Positions 12,225-26,110 of a DNA stretch of 64,000 nt are shown in pieces (the stretch's first letter is position 1; every line of letters starts with the position of its first letter). The stretch comes from Myxocyprinus asiaticus. Taxonomy: Eukaryota > Chordata > Actinopteri > Cypriniformes > Catostomidae. The notes under the pieces were generated by a model. It was not told the origin of the DNA and ran no database searches. It was given only the letters and a program-made list of their open reading frames with translations. The stretch is from the NCBI RefSeq assembly GCF_019703515.2, contig NC_059372.1, forward strand, positions 15,847,492-15,911,491. Direction: 5' to 3'. The position numbers and the translations under genes are program-made.

Positions 12225-12536
12225 ATGGGGAGCAGAAAAGAACGGTCAAAAGACCTGTGTAACAAGGTAATGGAACTTTATAAAGATGGAAAAGGATATA
12301 AAAAGATATCCAAAGCCTTGAAAATGCCAGTTAGTACTGTTCAATCACTTATTAAGAAGTGGAAAATTCGGGGATCTCTTGAGACCAAGCCAAGGTCAGA
12401 TAGACCAAGAAAGATTTCAGCCACAACTGCCAGAAGAATTGTTCGGGATACAAAGAAAAACCCACAGGTAACCTCAGGAGAAACACAGGCTGCTCTGGAA
12501 AAAGACGGTGTGGTTGTTTCAAGGAGCACAATACTT
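12225..12536 (+). pseudogene. Tc1-like transposase, N-terminal part
   Basis: Opens with ATG and MGSRKERSKDL, then YKKISKALKMPVSTVQ, a helix-turn-helix of the paired-like DNA-binding domain of Tc1 transposases. It continues through a second basic HTH region (RKISATTARRI) to GVVVSRSTI. The typical 340-residue protein would continue into the DDE catalytic domain, but the frame breaks at an inversion point after about 104 residues. Sequence seen; function known from the family; inactive by inspection. Confidence 0.85.
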
Positions 12537-14080
<1,544 letters not shown>

Positions 14081-14081
14081 G

Positions 14082-14356
14082 ACACACACACACACACACA
14101 CACATTGGTGCGGCCATCCTTATGAGGACTCTTCTTCTATTTTTATACTGTACGAACTATAGATTCTATCCCCTAACCCTAACCCTCACAAAAAAATGTT
14201 TTACATTTTCAAAAAAACATAGTTTAGTATGTTTTTTAAGCTATTTGAATTATGGGGACACCAGAAATGTCCTCATAAACCACATTTATAGCATAATACC
14301 CTTGTAATTACCTAAAAAAACCTAAAAAGAAAAGTCCTCGTAAACCACTCAACCCA

Positions 14357-14392
<36 letters not shown>
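14082..14392. repeat. CA-microsatellite-flanked dispersed repeat (family D), copy 1
   Basis: (CA)n at 14082-14104 and 14359-14392 bracket a body with GTACGAACTATAGATTCTAT, CCCCTAACCCTAACCCT, ATTATGGGGACACCAG and TCCTCATAAACCAC. The same body with flanking (CA)n or (GT)n recurs at 34118-34472 (plus) and 24098-24407 (minus). The repeat evidently travels with its microsatellite. Confidence 0.7.
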
Positions 14393-14396
<4 letters not shown>

Positions 14397-15011
14397 TAAA
14401 CCACACAGCCACCTGGTGAGTTTGGGATTGATGAGAAATGGTGGACGGCATCTTGGAAAGAAGGCAAACAGAAAAGCTGCATGTATTTTTGAAGGCAATT
14501 TCTTCATGCACCTCACATAAAAAAAATTTTTTATTGTTAAAATAACATTTCCAGAAATTATTTATTTGTATTTACTCACCTACTGTAGGCTATATATAAT
14601 TCTTACTACACAGCTCTCTGAAATACTTGATAATGCTTGGTCATTTGTGGATTTCTGCAGTCATTCATATATACATTATATATACTGTATATATAATTGG
14701 CTGCTAAAATGTATAATTTATTTCTGTCCAATTTCTGCAGTCTCTAAAATTATTTAAACTCAAATTAATATTTTATTTTATTTATTTATTTAGTGCATTT
14801 ATTTAGTGCAATAATTTATTTATTTATAAGCAGCGTAATAATAAGTACAATATAATGTTTATTTTTTTAGTTTACTACACTTTGTATGAAGTTAACTGAT
14901 AAAGAAAAACTATTCATGGTGTATATCCAGTATATAAATATTTTCACAAAAACTATGTAAAATGTACAGTATGTATATACTTTATATGTGTGTTTATGTG
15001 TGTGTGCGTGC

Positions 15012-15649
15012 TAGGGCTTTCAAGGCCGGGCGTGTGCCCCGCCCTCCTCCTCCTCGTCACAAATAGTAATTGAAATATAAATACATTTTAGGTTCAAGGG
15101 CAACTTGTTTATGTTGAATACACATGTATAAGTGAACCAGCAGAATTGCGTTCAAAATGCATGTAAAGTGTGAACTTCTCTGTGGAAATAAAACAAACTA
15201 AACTTCAAACACCTCCTGAGATGGTCTGAGGTCATTTTTAGTATTCTCATAGACGTCACTATTGTTGAAAACAGTTTCTCAGAGCGCATCAGAAACGCGC
15301 ATCGGTGGCTTTTCTTTCAAGTGATCTCCAAAATATAATTAAGTGTGTTTCTTCAAGCGTGTGTCATTGTGTTTAACAGCATTTCTTGTAATGTGTCATT
15401 CCGAGACATCTTAAAGGTAGCCCGCCACAGTGGCGGGTAGATGAGCTAAATTACCCGCCATGCGCATTTGTGGGTGCTAATTTCATACCCTAGACTACCA
15501 TTTAATATATCTGTCAACTTCCCAACTCCATGGTTTTGTAATTTCCTGATATTGTCAATCATCATCTGTTAATGAGTGTCACAATCGGAATCAGGATATT
15601 TGTCAGATATCGTCGATATTTAAATACATCGTCCTATCGCCCAGCCCTA
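15012..15649. mobile_element. Non-autonomous hAT-like element with 8-bp target duplication
   Basis: The left end is TAGGGCTTTCAAGG and the right end ATCGCCCAGCCCTA, giving TAGGGCT/AGCCCTA terminal inverted repeats typical of fish hAT elements. The flanking octamers are GTGCGTGC at 15004-15011 and GTGTGTGC at 15650-15657, one mismatch apart, fitting the 8-bp hAT duplication. The interior has CCGCCACAGTGGCGGG and AGATATCGTCGATATTTAAA but no transposase frame. Confidence 0.75.
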
Positions 15650-15657
15650 GTGTGTGC

Positions 15658-16788
15658 ATGCATGCTTACGTGCACGTGTGTGATTTTGTACAGTACATGC
15701 AAAACACACAGAAAAGTGTCTTTTAAAGATGTTTAGATCTAAACATTTGTTTAAAAGACACTTTCTTCTGTGTCTGAAGTGCGAACAATGCAAGGCATTC
15801 TCACGGCCTTTGCACAGAAAGATTTATTAGTTACAGTTAAGCAGAGAAAAAAACAGCATAGATTCTTTTGTTCAGTGGAGCAGACAGCCTCTTGCATTAC
15901 TGCTGTTCCATTTGGCAACAGATTTAATATGTACATTAAAACAGCACAAATCTCACCAAATTAAGACCAGATTTTAGTTAACACTAAGATGTATTAATGA
16001 TTCAGTAACCCACAACCTTGTTATGACACACACACTCATGCACACACAGCAGTGCATTTCAAGCCATTGAACAATCCATCTCTGGTAAACATACCCAATC
16101 TCTCTCAATCTCTGTCTCTCTCAGCAGGTATGAGACTGCAGTGAGGACTCATCAGTACACAGGCTGTAATTCATAAGGAAGAATTTGGCCTGAGGAGCAG
16201 AGGAGTCTTTACAGGCCTGAGAAAACACACATGTTGTTCCAGTCTGTTTCCTTTCAATAAAACCCAACACTTAGCACTTCATTTTAGAGCACTTCTGATA
16301 AAATGATGCAGGTTAGTTAAAGAAAGAAAACAAATGGAGCTAGTCAAAAAGACAGAAAAATGGAGCGGTGAAGAAAGAGAGAATTAAGAGTGGGCTACAA
16401 TATATTATAGCCCATTATCGACCATTCACACATACAAACCCCAAATCCCAAATCATGTAAACATCAGATCAAAGGTTACAAGATGGATAAATGCTCTTAA
16501 TAATAAACTACTGCAAAACATTTGAGGAGGGCTGGAGAAAAAAATAAAGAAGTACACTAAAAAGGAATGCGTTTGAATTCCTGTACTTTCAGAGTATGTA
16601 CTGAATTCAATGAACAACTTATTTCTAGACCAGTGATGAAGCACTTTCTTTCAGTATGCAAGTACATTTCCAAACATACTACTTTTGCCCTGTTGGCATT
16701 GTCCTTTGACCTGTATGTTCTATGATCTATGATGTACTAACAACAACAGCAAGAACAATTTACTCAGGTGTTGTTAAAGTACAATTTA
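15658..16788. other. Anonymous sequence
   Basis: Two opposed ORFs of about 60 codons around 15751-15964 have no recognisable motif. AAAGTGTCTTTTAAAGATG at 15713 and its near inverse at 15748 form a short hairpin. No gene supported. Confidence 0.35.
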
Positions 16789-17090
16789 AAGGGGTAGTTC
16801 ACCCAAAAATGAAAATTCTCTCATCATTTATTCATCCTCATGTCATCCCAGATGTGTATGACTTTCTTTCTTCTGAGGAACACAAACAAATATTTTTAAA
16901 GAATATCTCAGCTCTGTAGGTGCTTTCAATGCAAGTGAATGGTGGCCAGAACTTTGATACTTTGAAAATCACATAAAGGCAGAATAAAAGTAATCCATAA
17001 GACTCCAGTGGTTAAATCCATATTTTCTGAAGTGATATGATAGGTGTGGGTGAGAAACAGATCAATATTTAAGTTCTATTTTTCTATAAA
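16789..17090 (+). mobile_element. MITE family A, single arm
   Basis: Starts AAAGGGGTAGTTCACCC, then AAAAATGAAAATTCTCTCAT, ATCCTCATGTCATCCC, TATGACTTTCTTTCTTC and CAATGCAAGTGAATGG. This is the arm sequence also present at both ends of the 44029-46062 element. No opposite arm is found nearby, so it is a solo or truncated copy. Confidence 0.7.
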
Positions 17091-17519
17091 TCTCCACCTT
17101 TGACCAGCCCTGTCCAAAAAATGGCGATTTGCATGAATAATGCGAATCACTTAGAAAACAAAAGAAGAAGAATGTGAAAGTAGAGTGTTGTCCGACCTGG
17201 GGGGTAGTGTGAGTGTTATGTCGTCTGACCGGGGGTCTGTGAGTGGGTGGGTGGGTGGGGAGGTGGGGGTTGTTTGGGGGGGGGGGGTGGCACATGGCAG
17301 GCTTCCACCCCGATTATTAATATCATCCAAAATGTTTTGGAACATGATTATGTATATTTATCATACTTTTTGTGGTTCTTATTAAAAACAAGCAGCAAGA
17401 TTATACAAACGGAACATTTGAGATGGTCATGTTCTTTTCATTTTTTTCAGTTTTCATGTGTCACACACACTTTTTCATTCCTTCTCCATTTTCCATATCT
17501 AGCACTGTCCATATATGTC

Positions 17520-17591
<72 letters not shown>
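17520..17591. repeat. Compound (CT)n(CA)n microsatellite
   Basis: About 20 CT units pass directly into about 16 CA units, followed by two CTCGGACACACA repeats. Confidence 0.95.
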
Positions 17592-17593
<2 letters not shown>

Positions 17594-18151
17594 GGACACA
17601 CACTCGGACACACATACAGAGGAATCCCTCCAAACCCACCATCAGTTCTATTTTCAGGAGGGAAGCCAAAGGCAGCCATTAGCCCACCACACACTGCTAT
17701 TAAACTTAATATAACACCCTTTCCATAAAACACATCCATTATGCTGCATGGTCTCTCTGCTGTTGACTTTGGGTCCATGTATGACCATATGAGCAGGAAA
17801 TCACTGGTATTGTGGTTAAAATAAAAACTGTGTGCTCAAAATGTGGTAGGGAGAGTCAAATAATTGTGAATTTATAGCCAGGGCATCCATGGAGAGATGG
17901 ATGTAATTTTTTATTTCATTTTTTTATTCAGGACAACATATAGATTTTTTGAGAAGGTTGTTTGCATGTAAAAGCTTTAGGCACAGCTTGCTGCTAATCA
18001 GTGACAGAATGACCATGAAATAAGGACACGCTTGAATGCATTAGGGGCATAACTGTTGTATTTAATGAAAAACACTAGCAAATACAGGACAAAACCTCCT
18101 TTTTGTTTTACACTGAAAGGAAGATTCAACTATTGTCTTACATTTTTGCTT

Positions 18152-18704
18152 TAAAGGAATGTTCTGGGTTCATACAAGTTAAGCTCAATCAATAGCACTT
18201 ATGGCATAATGTTGATTACACAAACAATAATTTTGACTCATTCCTAAAAGCTACATAACACACACCGTTTCAATTGTATAGCCACAAGATGTAAATATTA
18301 TACATGTTAACATGATTTTAGTGCTTTAAAATCCCACACTAACCTAATCTGTATAAAGTTATATCCAATACCAGGATTACAGAGTTTTGTTGTTATGGCA
18401 TATGCTTTATATTGTATATACTGTAACTATACACAGATAAAATTAAACAAGATATTTTATTGCACAAAACACGTATTTGTGTCTTGTGGATATACTTTTG
18501 AAACAGTATATATATTGTAGCATTTATGGACAAGCCCCATTCACTTCCATTGTAAGTGCCTTACTGTAATTTCACTTTTTAAAATAAAGGAGGAATGAGC
18601 CGAAATATTGTGTGTGTGTGTGTGTGTGTGTGTGGAAATCAACATTATGCCACAAATGCTGTTAATTAAGCTTAGCTTGTATTGAACCCAGAACATTCCT
18701 TTAA
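18152..18704. mobile_element. MITE family B (TTTAAAGGAAT ends), copy 1
   Basis: The left end is TTAAAGGAATGTTCTGGGTT and the right end AACCCAGAACATTCCTTTAA, a near-perfect terminal inverted repeat. The interior includes AAGTTAAGCTCAATCAATAG and ATTATGCCACAAATGCTGTT. A (GT)n tract sits inside at 18609-18633. Related copies are at 34574, 46056, 47852-49877 and 56071. Confidence 0.8.
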
Positions 18705-19496
18705 GGATTTCCTTTAGAAACACAAAAGCTTTATTTTCCCTTGTTGCTCAGAGTGAAACAGTAGAAGAAGCAAAATCAGCAATGGCTTTTTTTAGCCTGA
18801 GTTTTACAGTGACCACAAAATGAGTTGTTTCAAATTATTTATGTTACAGAACTACAACAGAGTTCCAATTCAAACACCATCAAAATTGGGTGTCTTCCTT
18901 AAAAATAGTTATGATGAAGATGCAGAAGATTAATTTCTCTCTAGTGCCCTCTTCTGGCAGTTACTTTGAAATATTCTGATGGATCTAAGCAGCACCTTTG
19001 GGAATTCAGGAAACTCCAAGGATTCCTGGGAATCTTCCTGTATGGAAGAGAAGAATCTTTTTCTCTTTCTCACATTCTTAGATGAATAATTATTAATAAT
19101 GATACATTTATCTAAGTCCACGTTTAACAGTTTTTACTTCTGCTACATCCACATTAGCACATCATTCTGTCTAACAATTCAGAATAACCCCCCATGTGAG
19201 CTGTGAGCCCAGCTTGGCAGTTTCACCATCTGAGTTGCTCACAAACTCACACACAGCTTTTCATTAGCTCTCAGTAATTAAGCCATTCTGCATCACCCAC
19301 ACATATGCACACACATATTCACAGATCACTCACTAAAACGAAAGGTGATGTTTTTTGAATCCACTTCTGTCCCAAAATAGTGCCGTTATCCCGTTAGTGG
19401 GACGTAGTAATGAAGTTTTGCCGAGCAGCTGTGTCTGAGTGACTCGAAGAATGGGTATTAATAAGGACTAAATGTCTGAATTATTACACACCAAAG

Positions 19497-19600
<104 letters not shown>

Positions 19601-19689
19601 GATTTCTTAGACATAGTGTGTGACACATCTGGCTGTGGTTCTCAGGAAATGACTGCTTCACTTCAAAGCTGTCATCACCCTTCCCCATG

Positions 19690-19694
<5 letters not shown>

Positions 19695-19746
<52 letters not shown>
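19695..19746. repeat. (GT)n microsatellite
   Basis: About 26 uninterrupted GT units. Confidence 0.95.
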
Positions 19747-19748
<2 letters not shown>

Positions 19749-20010
19749 CAGGTCTTCATTAGCTGTGTTGAAGCATTTTGAATGTAATTAGGGTTTAAAC
19801 TTGATCCAATCTACACGCTAACAGAAAGACAAATCTCTCTCTCTCTGTCTCTGTAGATCTATTTTATTTGCTTTTCTTGTCTTTCTTGCGGGGCGTCCTG
19901 TTGACAGCGCAAGGCCTCTAAACAAGCTGTGATGCATGCAGTCAATGAAGCTGTATGTTTGAATTAAGGTTGCGTCAGGATGTAGCATGATGAGGGCTGT
20001 GTGTGTGTGT

Positions 20011-20041
<31 letters not shown>

Positions 20042-20153
20042 GGTCTGGTAGATAGAATATAAATATTAAACACATTTGCTGAAAGGATTCTCTTCCGTCA
20101 TTCTACAAAATCTTGACAAAAATTTTGAGAACTACATATGTGTTTGTGTGTGC

Positions 20154-20156
<3 letters not shown>

Positions 20157-20230
<74 letters not shown>
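20157..20230. repeat. (TA)n microsatellite
   Basis: About 37 TA units, preceded by a TGTGTGTGCATG stretch and followed by CACATTACATTAC. Confidence 0.95.
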
Positions 20231-20235
<5 letters not shown>

Positions 20236-20239
20236 TACA

Positions 20240-21474
20240 TTACAAAAGGTGATGTGTGACATAGATAGGAATAAAAGTTTTCAGGTTCCATACAGTCCTT
20301 CAGCCACAAGAGGGCAACCTTCCCAATGGTCATTACTTTATATTCTGATCAAGGACACATTTTATGTACACTGTTATTCAGAGTTACTCAGAGAACGTGG
20401 CTATGTACAATATCGCATACTACCTAACTCTTAATTTATCAGCAGTAGAAAATAGGTATACTGTGCACAATATGCACATTTTCTGTATGCAGAATTACTT
20501 AATACATTTGCTAAAATGAGCAGCACTATGTACTGTGTCCCAGTGCTGTAACTTTCCAATTCAGTGTGATAAATGAGCTGTAAGTAATATCACCCACAAT
20601 TTTTAACATTTCTTTCATGACTCATTATTTGAAAATATTTTTAAACACATTTGTAATAAAATGCAAAATAACATTTATTTCCAAGATGACAACTGCCACA
20701 GAATTAAATGTACAACATAATAAGGTCATGTGATTACAGTGAAGCATACTACTGTTTCAAAAGTTTAATGTTGTGTAATGCCTTTGTTCACATACTATTT
20801 TTATTTTTAAACAGTAGGCAGTATTCAGTGTATACTGTACAGCTGGTAAGTAGTATGGTAGTATTTCCCTGTCTCATGACAAATCGTACTAATAGTATGA
20901 GATGCCGAAATCGAATTAAATTGTACGAGTTGGCTTTTACTACAATAGAGAAAAATAAACTAACCAATCAGCGATGTTGTTACGTTTTGTCCTACATTTA
21001 ACCCCTAACCTAAACCCCTTCCTCAAACCCTAAAGCTAACCATGATTTTAATAGGAAAATAACTTTTGTGTAAGATGGAAGAAAAAAACATTGGAGTTTG
21101 GAATGAGACAAGGGAAGCACAGGTTAATGACATAAAGTATATGTCATTTGTATAGCATAAATACATTGGAATAAGTTACCATTTTGTTTCACTGACACAG
21201 ACATTTTCCTCACAGATGTTTCCTTTCTTAAATAAAGTGTTGGATTGGAGGCTAGCTAAAATTTGATGCCTGTATTGAAATTCTGTTTGTTAAAAGACTC
21301 TAGGGGAATAAAAGTTCTAAATAAAAATATTATATCTTATGATTTTGCCATCTTGTACAAATTTTTGGGAGTCATAAAACACTGTTGATTATTCCATTGC
21401 AAACATAGCCCATATTGTTGTGCTGAGAGAACAAACTGAATACTTTATATTAGCTTGAAACAGAATAGTCCGCT
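20240..21474. other. Anonymous sequence before Tc1 copy B
   Basis: Short ORFs only. CCCTAACCTAAACCCCTTCC near 21002 resembles degenerate TAACCC text but is too short and irregular to be an interstitial telomere tract. Confidence 0.35.
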
Positions 21475-22965
21475 CAGTTGTGGCCAAAAATATTGGCACC
21501 CTTGGTAAATATGAGCAAAAAAGGCTGTGAAAAATATGTCTTTATTATTTACCTTTTTGATCTTTCATTTAAAATATTCACAAATATCTATCCTCTAATG
21601 GATATCAAACAATTGCAAGCACAACACAAGTTTTATCACAAAACAAATATTTTTTGTCAAATATATGTGTGGCACAATTATTGGCACCCTTTTATTCAAT
21701 ACTATGTGCAACCTCCCTTTGCCAAGATAACAGCTCTGAGTCTTCTCCTATAATGCCTCATGAGGTTGGAGAACACATGGCAATTCCTCCATACAGAATC
21801 TCTCCAGATCTTTCAAACTCAGAGGTCCACGCTGGTGGACTCTCTTCTTCAATTCACCCCACAGGTTTTCTATGAGATTCAGGTCAGGAGACTGGGATGG
21901 CCATGGAAGATCCTTGATTTGTGAACCATTTTTTGTGTTGATTTTGAAGTTTGTTTTGGATCATTGTCCTGCTGGAAGATCCAACCAGGGCCCATTTTAA
22001 GCTTTCTGGCAGAGGCAGTCAGGTTTTGATTTTTTATCAATATTTAATAGAGTTCATGATGCCATGTATCCAAACAAGATGTCCAGGTTCTCTGGCATAA
22101 AAACAGCCCCACAATGTTGAAAATCTACCACCATATTTAACCGTGGGCATAGGGTACTTTTCCATATGGCTACCTCTATGTGTGCGCCAAACCTATCTCT
22201 GGTGTTTACTGCCAAAAAGCTCTGTTTTTGTTTTATCTGACCATAGAACCCGGTCCCATTTGAAGTTCCAGTAGTGTCTGGCAAACTGAAGATGCTTGAG
22301 TTTGTTGTTGGATGAGAGCAGAGGCTTTTTTCTTGAAACCCTTCCAAACAACTTGTGGTGATGTAGGTGATTTCTGATTGTAGTTTTGAGATTTTCTGAC
22401 CCCAAGACCCAAATAATTCCAGTTGTGATCCTTGGTGAATGTTTGGCCACTTGAACCATCCTCTTCACTGTGCGTGGAGACAATATAGACATGCATCCTC
22501 TTTCAGGCCGAATCGTAACATCTCCAGTTGATTGGAACTTGTTAATTAATGCCCTGATGGTGGAAATGGGCATTTTCAATGCTTTAGCTATTTTCTTATA
22601 GCCACTTCCCATTTTGTGAAGCTCAACAACATTTTGCAGCACATCAGAACTATATTCTTTGGTCTTACCCATTGTGATGGATGACAAAGTGAATTTGGCC
22701 TGTGTGCTACCTCATATTTACACCCCTGTGAAAAAGGAAGTCATGGCTGAACAATTTCATGTTCCTAGTCACCCAGGTGTACTAAAAAAATGTCAAATAT
22801 GAATGGGAATATTCTTCAGATATATTTTACTCATAAGAATTTCTAGGGGTGCCAATAATTGTGGCAAACGTGTTTTGGAGAAAAATATTTCTCCAAAAAT
22901 ACATATTTTTCACAGCCTTCTTTGCCCATATTTACCAAGGGTGCCAATATTTTTGGCCACAACTG
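21475..22965 (-). mobile_element. Tc1-like transposon, full-length but dead, copy B
   Basis: The left end reads CAGTTGTGGCCAAAAATATT and the right end is its reverse complement, followed by TATAT. Both share a second block, GGCACCCTTGGTAAATATG, giving long terminal inverted repeats. The transposase lies on the minus strand from 22687 downward. Length about 1.5 kb is normal for the family. Frameshifts in the catalytic half make it inactive. Its ends differ from copies A and C, so it belongs to another Tc1 subfamily. Confidence 0.9.
22054..22687 (-). pseudogene. Tc1-like transposase, frameshifted
   Basis: Starts near 22672 with MGKTKEYSSDVLQNV, followed by YKKIAKALKMPISTIRALIN (helix-turn-helix), GDVTIRPERG, and a catalytic part containing WDRVLWSDKTKTELFG. 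The usual WSDE is WSDK here, a lost acidic position. The frame then shifts: FQHCGAVFMPENLDILFG is read in another frame at 22054-22347. The C-terminal DDE part is not recovered intact. Confidence 0.85.
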
Positions 22966-23974
22966 TATATGCTGTTATTTTTTTACATTTTAATTTCATA
23001 GATTTACAGCTAATTATGGAGGTTTAGACTGAGTAAAACCCAGATCACCTGACCAGAACTCTCAAAGCCTCACGTGGCCTTCTGATACCATTACTTTAAC
23101 AAATAAACAGCCCCACAACATTGTAAGAAAGCTAATACATATGCTAGCTATTAGCAGTTGTCTGAATGTAAAAAAAAAAAAAAAACAAAACTATGCAAAA
23201 GACAAATACCCAACCTACCCTGTAGATCTGAGCAAAAAAAGATTAAAGAGCTTCCTGTACACATCTGCATTTTCATTTTGTAAAGTTTTTTTTACACTTA
23301 AGTTGTATTTAGGGTCTTTCACCTGGTGTAGTCTTTGATAATAACAAGAAGTTTCTGACAACAACAACAGTGCTTTGAATTGCTACTGCCTTCATATGCT
23401 AGTTATTATTCTTTTGGATGTCAGTTGTTTTGATTTAATTAATAAGATGTTGCAGAGTGATCTATCCTGATGATGAATGCTGATATCCTGCTCTGAGATT
23501 TCTTATAAAGATTAGCATGTTAGTGTGTGGGTGCAGAGGCAGTCCAGCAGGGTTTAAAAATGTTATTTAGTGTTAAGATATGCTTTAATGGATTGCTGGG
23601 GATTGGTTTCTTACAGAGCAGGAAATGGACAGAGGTTTTCAGCACTATTAATTTGACCGCAATGTGTTTTGCCAAAGCCTGGAGGCTGGAACGCATTTTT
23701 TCGGGGTGAACGCAAAACTTTTTGTTCTGAGCGTATGTGTGCATTTGTGTGTTTGCACATTCTGGCTCCCTCTGTCATGGCCTGCTTTGAACCATGAATA
23801 TAAAACTGTTGAGGCACCAAGCACACACACACAGCTCTGCTGTATAGGGCCTTTCTTTGTTTCTTCTTCACTCACACTTTGTTTTCTTAAAGTGGACGGA
23901 GCATAAGGGAGAGACTGAATGAATGATAGATATTTACCTTACTGCATCTAATATATTGCTGTGGATGAGTTAGG
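22966..23974. other. Anonymous sequence
   Basis: Overlapping ORFs of 60-86 codons on both strands around 23520-23906 show no domain and no matching splice sites. I regard them as chance. Confidence 0.35.
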
Positions 23975-23984
23975 AAAATTTCAC

Positions 23985-24348
23985 TCAAATATATAAATTC
24001 TGTCATCATTTACTAACCCTCAAGAACTCTCTTCACTCTATAGAGCACAAAAGAAGATGTTAGGCAGAATGTTAGCCTCAGTCACTATTTACTTGGGTGG
24101 TTTATGAGGACAATTTTTTTTAGGTTACAAACTGGTAATTATAAGGGTATTATGCTATAAATGTGGTTTATGAGGACATTTCTAGTGTCCCCATAATTTA
24201 AATCACTTAAAAAACATACTAAACATGTTAACTATGTTTTTTTGAAAATGTAAAAATGCAGAAAGGTTTTTGTGAGGGTTAGGCAGGGTTAGATCGTACA
24301 GTATAAAAATCATTATGTCTATGGAGAGTCCTCATAAGGATAGCCGCA

Positions 24349-24394
<46 letters not shown>

Positions 24395-24407
24395 GTGTGT
24401 GTGTGTA
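23985..24407. repeat. MITE-A fragment followed by CA-repeat family D (inverted)
   Basis: TCTGTCATCATTTACTAACC to CCTCAGTCACTATT is a family-A fragment. From about 24098 the body of family D runs on the minus strand (GTGGTTTATGAGGACA, CCATAATTTAAAT) and ends in a (GT)n tract at about 24351-24407. Confidence 0.6.
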
Positions 24408-24747
24408 TTTGTACAGTATGGAGGGGCTCAGATTCCAGCCCCTTGCTGTTCAGTTCATCTCTCTCTCCAGTGCATGGATGGAGTGAGCGAATAAGGAAGA
24501 AATAAAGAAACCTGACTCCAACCACACACTTATCCAACAATTGGCTCTCATTCAAGCGCATAGACCCCTACAAACATGCTCTGCTCAAAGGCCAAAACCA
24601 ATCACTTAAATATCTCTTTCCCTATCTAATATCATTTATGATACTAATAGGTAACAACCACGTTGTTATAGTGGGATCTAAAATAATTGGCCACACAAGC
24701 CCTTCCCATTAACCATTCATTACAGCATATCGTCATTAACCAATGAA

Positions 24748-24750
<3 letters not shown>

Positions 24751-24810
<60 letters not shown>
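24751..24810. repeat. Compound (GT)n(GA)n microsatellite
   Basis: About 15 GT units followed by about 14 GA units. Confidence 0.9.
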
Positions 24811-24813
<3 letters not shown>

Positions 24814-24954
24814 GGAGCATGTGCGATCACCTGTTGATGATGCTGTAGTCTGTTAGTCAGCTTTCTGAAGATAATGTCATTTTGGTGAAATGCATCCTAT
24901 TTTCTCAGTGGAAAAATAGTCATCCAAGCGGGGGTATTCCTTCCTATTTCACGG

Positions 24955-25041
24955 TAGCCGGTGCACAAGAGTCTTTCACAATAGAAACCGCAATGTCTCC
25001 GCCATTTTGTCCTCTCCAATGTGGAAAGTCCGGTAAGAGGT
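24955..25041 (+). promoter_or_regulatory. Candidate TSS region and untranslated first exon of the kinase gene
   Basis: A locally CpG-richer patch contains CCGCCATTTTGTCC, a good match to a YY1-type element often found at transcription starts. It is followed by two overlapping strong splice donors (GTAAGAG and GTAAGTG near 25033-25045). The HUNK-like start codon lies 2.2 kb downstream behind a pyrimidine-rich tract and AG dinucleotides near 27260. I infer a non-coding first exon spliced to the ATG exon. No TATA box is obvious. Unproven without transcripts. Confidence 0.35.
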
Positions 25042-25699
25042 AAGTGCCTTGAGTTTGTGTAATTAATCAGTCTGTTGTGTCTCTCAGCTGTGATGAGCCT
25101 TAATGCTGAAGTTGTTAGTTTAAAGCTGTTTAAAGTTATTTCCTAGCTTTAGTAGTGTAGTAGTAATACGAGCGATCGTGGAGTGCTGATGAATGAAAAC
25201 ACTGAGTGATGCTGACTCACTTCACATCACTAACTGGCTCATATTATACACAAAAATGTTCTTTTGCCACCACCTGCTGGCTAAAATATGTAATGTTACA
25301 AAATTAAATGTAAAGAGACAGATGGCTCTTAACACATATGCACTGCTCTTACACTTTAGTTTAGAATGGCACGAACACAAGCGGAGTGATACACACAGTG
25401 AAGCATCCGAATGCTGATGGTGTGAGACCATCAGTACTCATGGAAAGTCTCTCGTCCAATTAGATTCGTGGACTGGAACTCATTTTGTTCATATTCTGTT
25501 CAATAATACTGTTGTATATTTGATGATATTACTATTTGAAACATTAATGTTCTAAGCATATTAATAATATGAGATAAGTGAGATAACTTTCATAATAAAA
25601 TTAGTGGTGTAAATGGAGTAAATATTAACCTCAATTACTGTTACTAGATGTACAGGTTAAATCCACTAAGTATACTGCAGGATCTTTGAGAGATAAGTT

Positions 25700-26110
25700 C
25701 CTACAAAGAAAACAATGAGCAAGTTTACATGCACACCAATATGCTGATAACTACCAAAAACCAGCTTATTAAAAAAAATTCAACAACACAATAAAAATGC
25801 ATTTACATGAGATTTTAAATCATCTGATTATTTTCTGCTTTTGACGTCAAAATGTAAACAAGCATGGGCACAACACTTGTGCACACAGGTAAACACTGGT
25901 AAATGGTATTTACATGCAAGGTGAAATCGGAGTAATGGGCAAACATCTATCAGTATCAATCTGTTTTTGCGTTAAAACATTTATGACCTTATCCCGATGA
26001 AAGAAAACGGTTTAAGGCTTGTTTACATGACCACACACAGTGTCGGATTATTAAGCATAATTGGTGTAAATTTGTGCATGTACAGTAGGTATCCAACCAG
26101 AATGACCCTT
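25700..26110. repeat. Possible MITE with GTTTACATGCAC ends
   Basis: AAGTTTACATGCACACC near 25733 and GTAAATTTGTGCATGTAC near 26065 are approximately inverted, and the interior repeats TTTACATG phrases. Weakly supported. Confidence 0.35.

Noticed and set aside
14165..14185. TAACCC repeats as an interstitial telomere
   Set aside because: Only two to three units, and the same phrase occurs in another copy (about 34228-34260) of a dispersed repeat; it belongs to that repeat.
23520..23906. Cluster of overlapping ORFs on both strands
   Set aside because: No splice-site support, no motifs, and no frame clearly preferred; regarded as chance.
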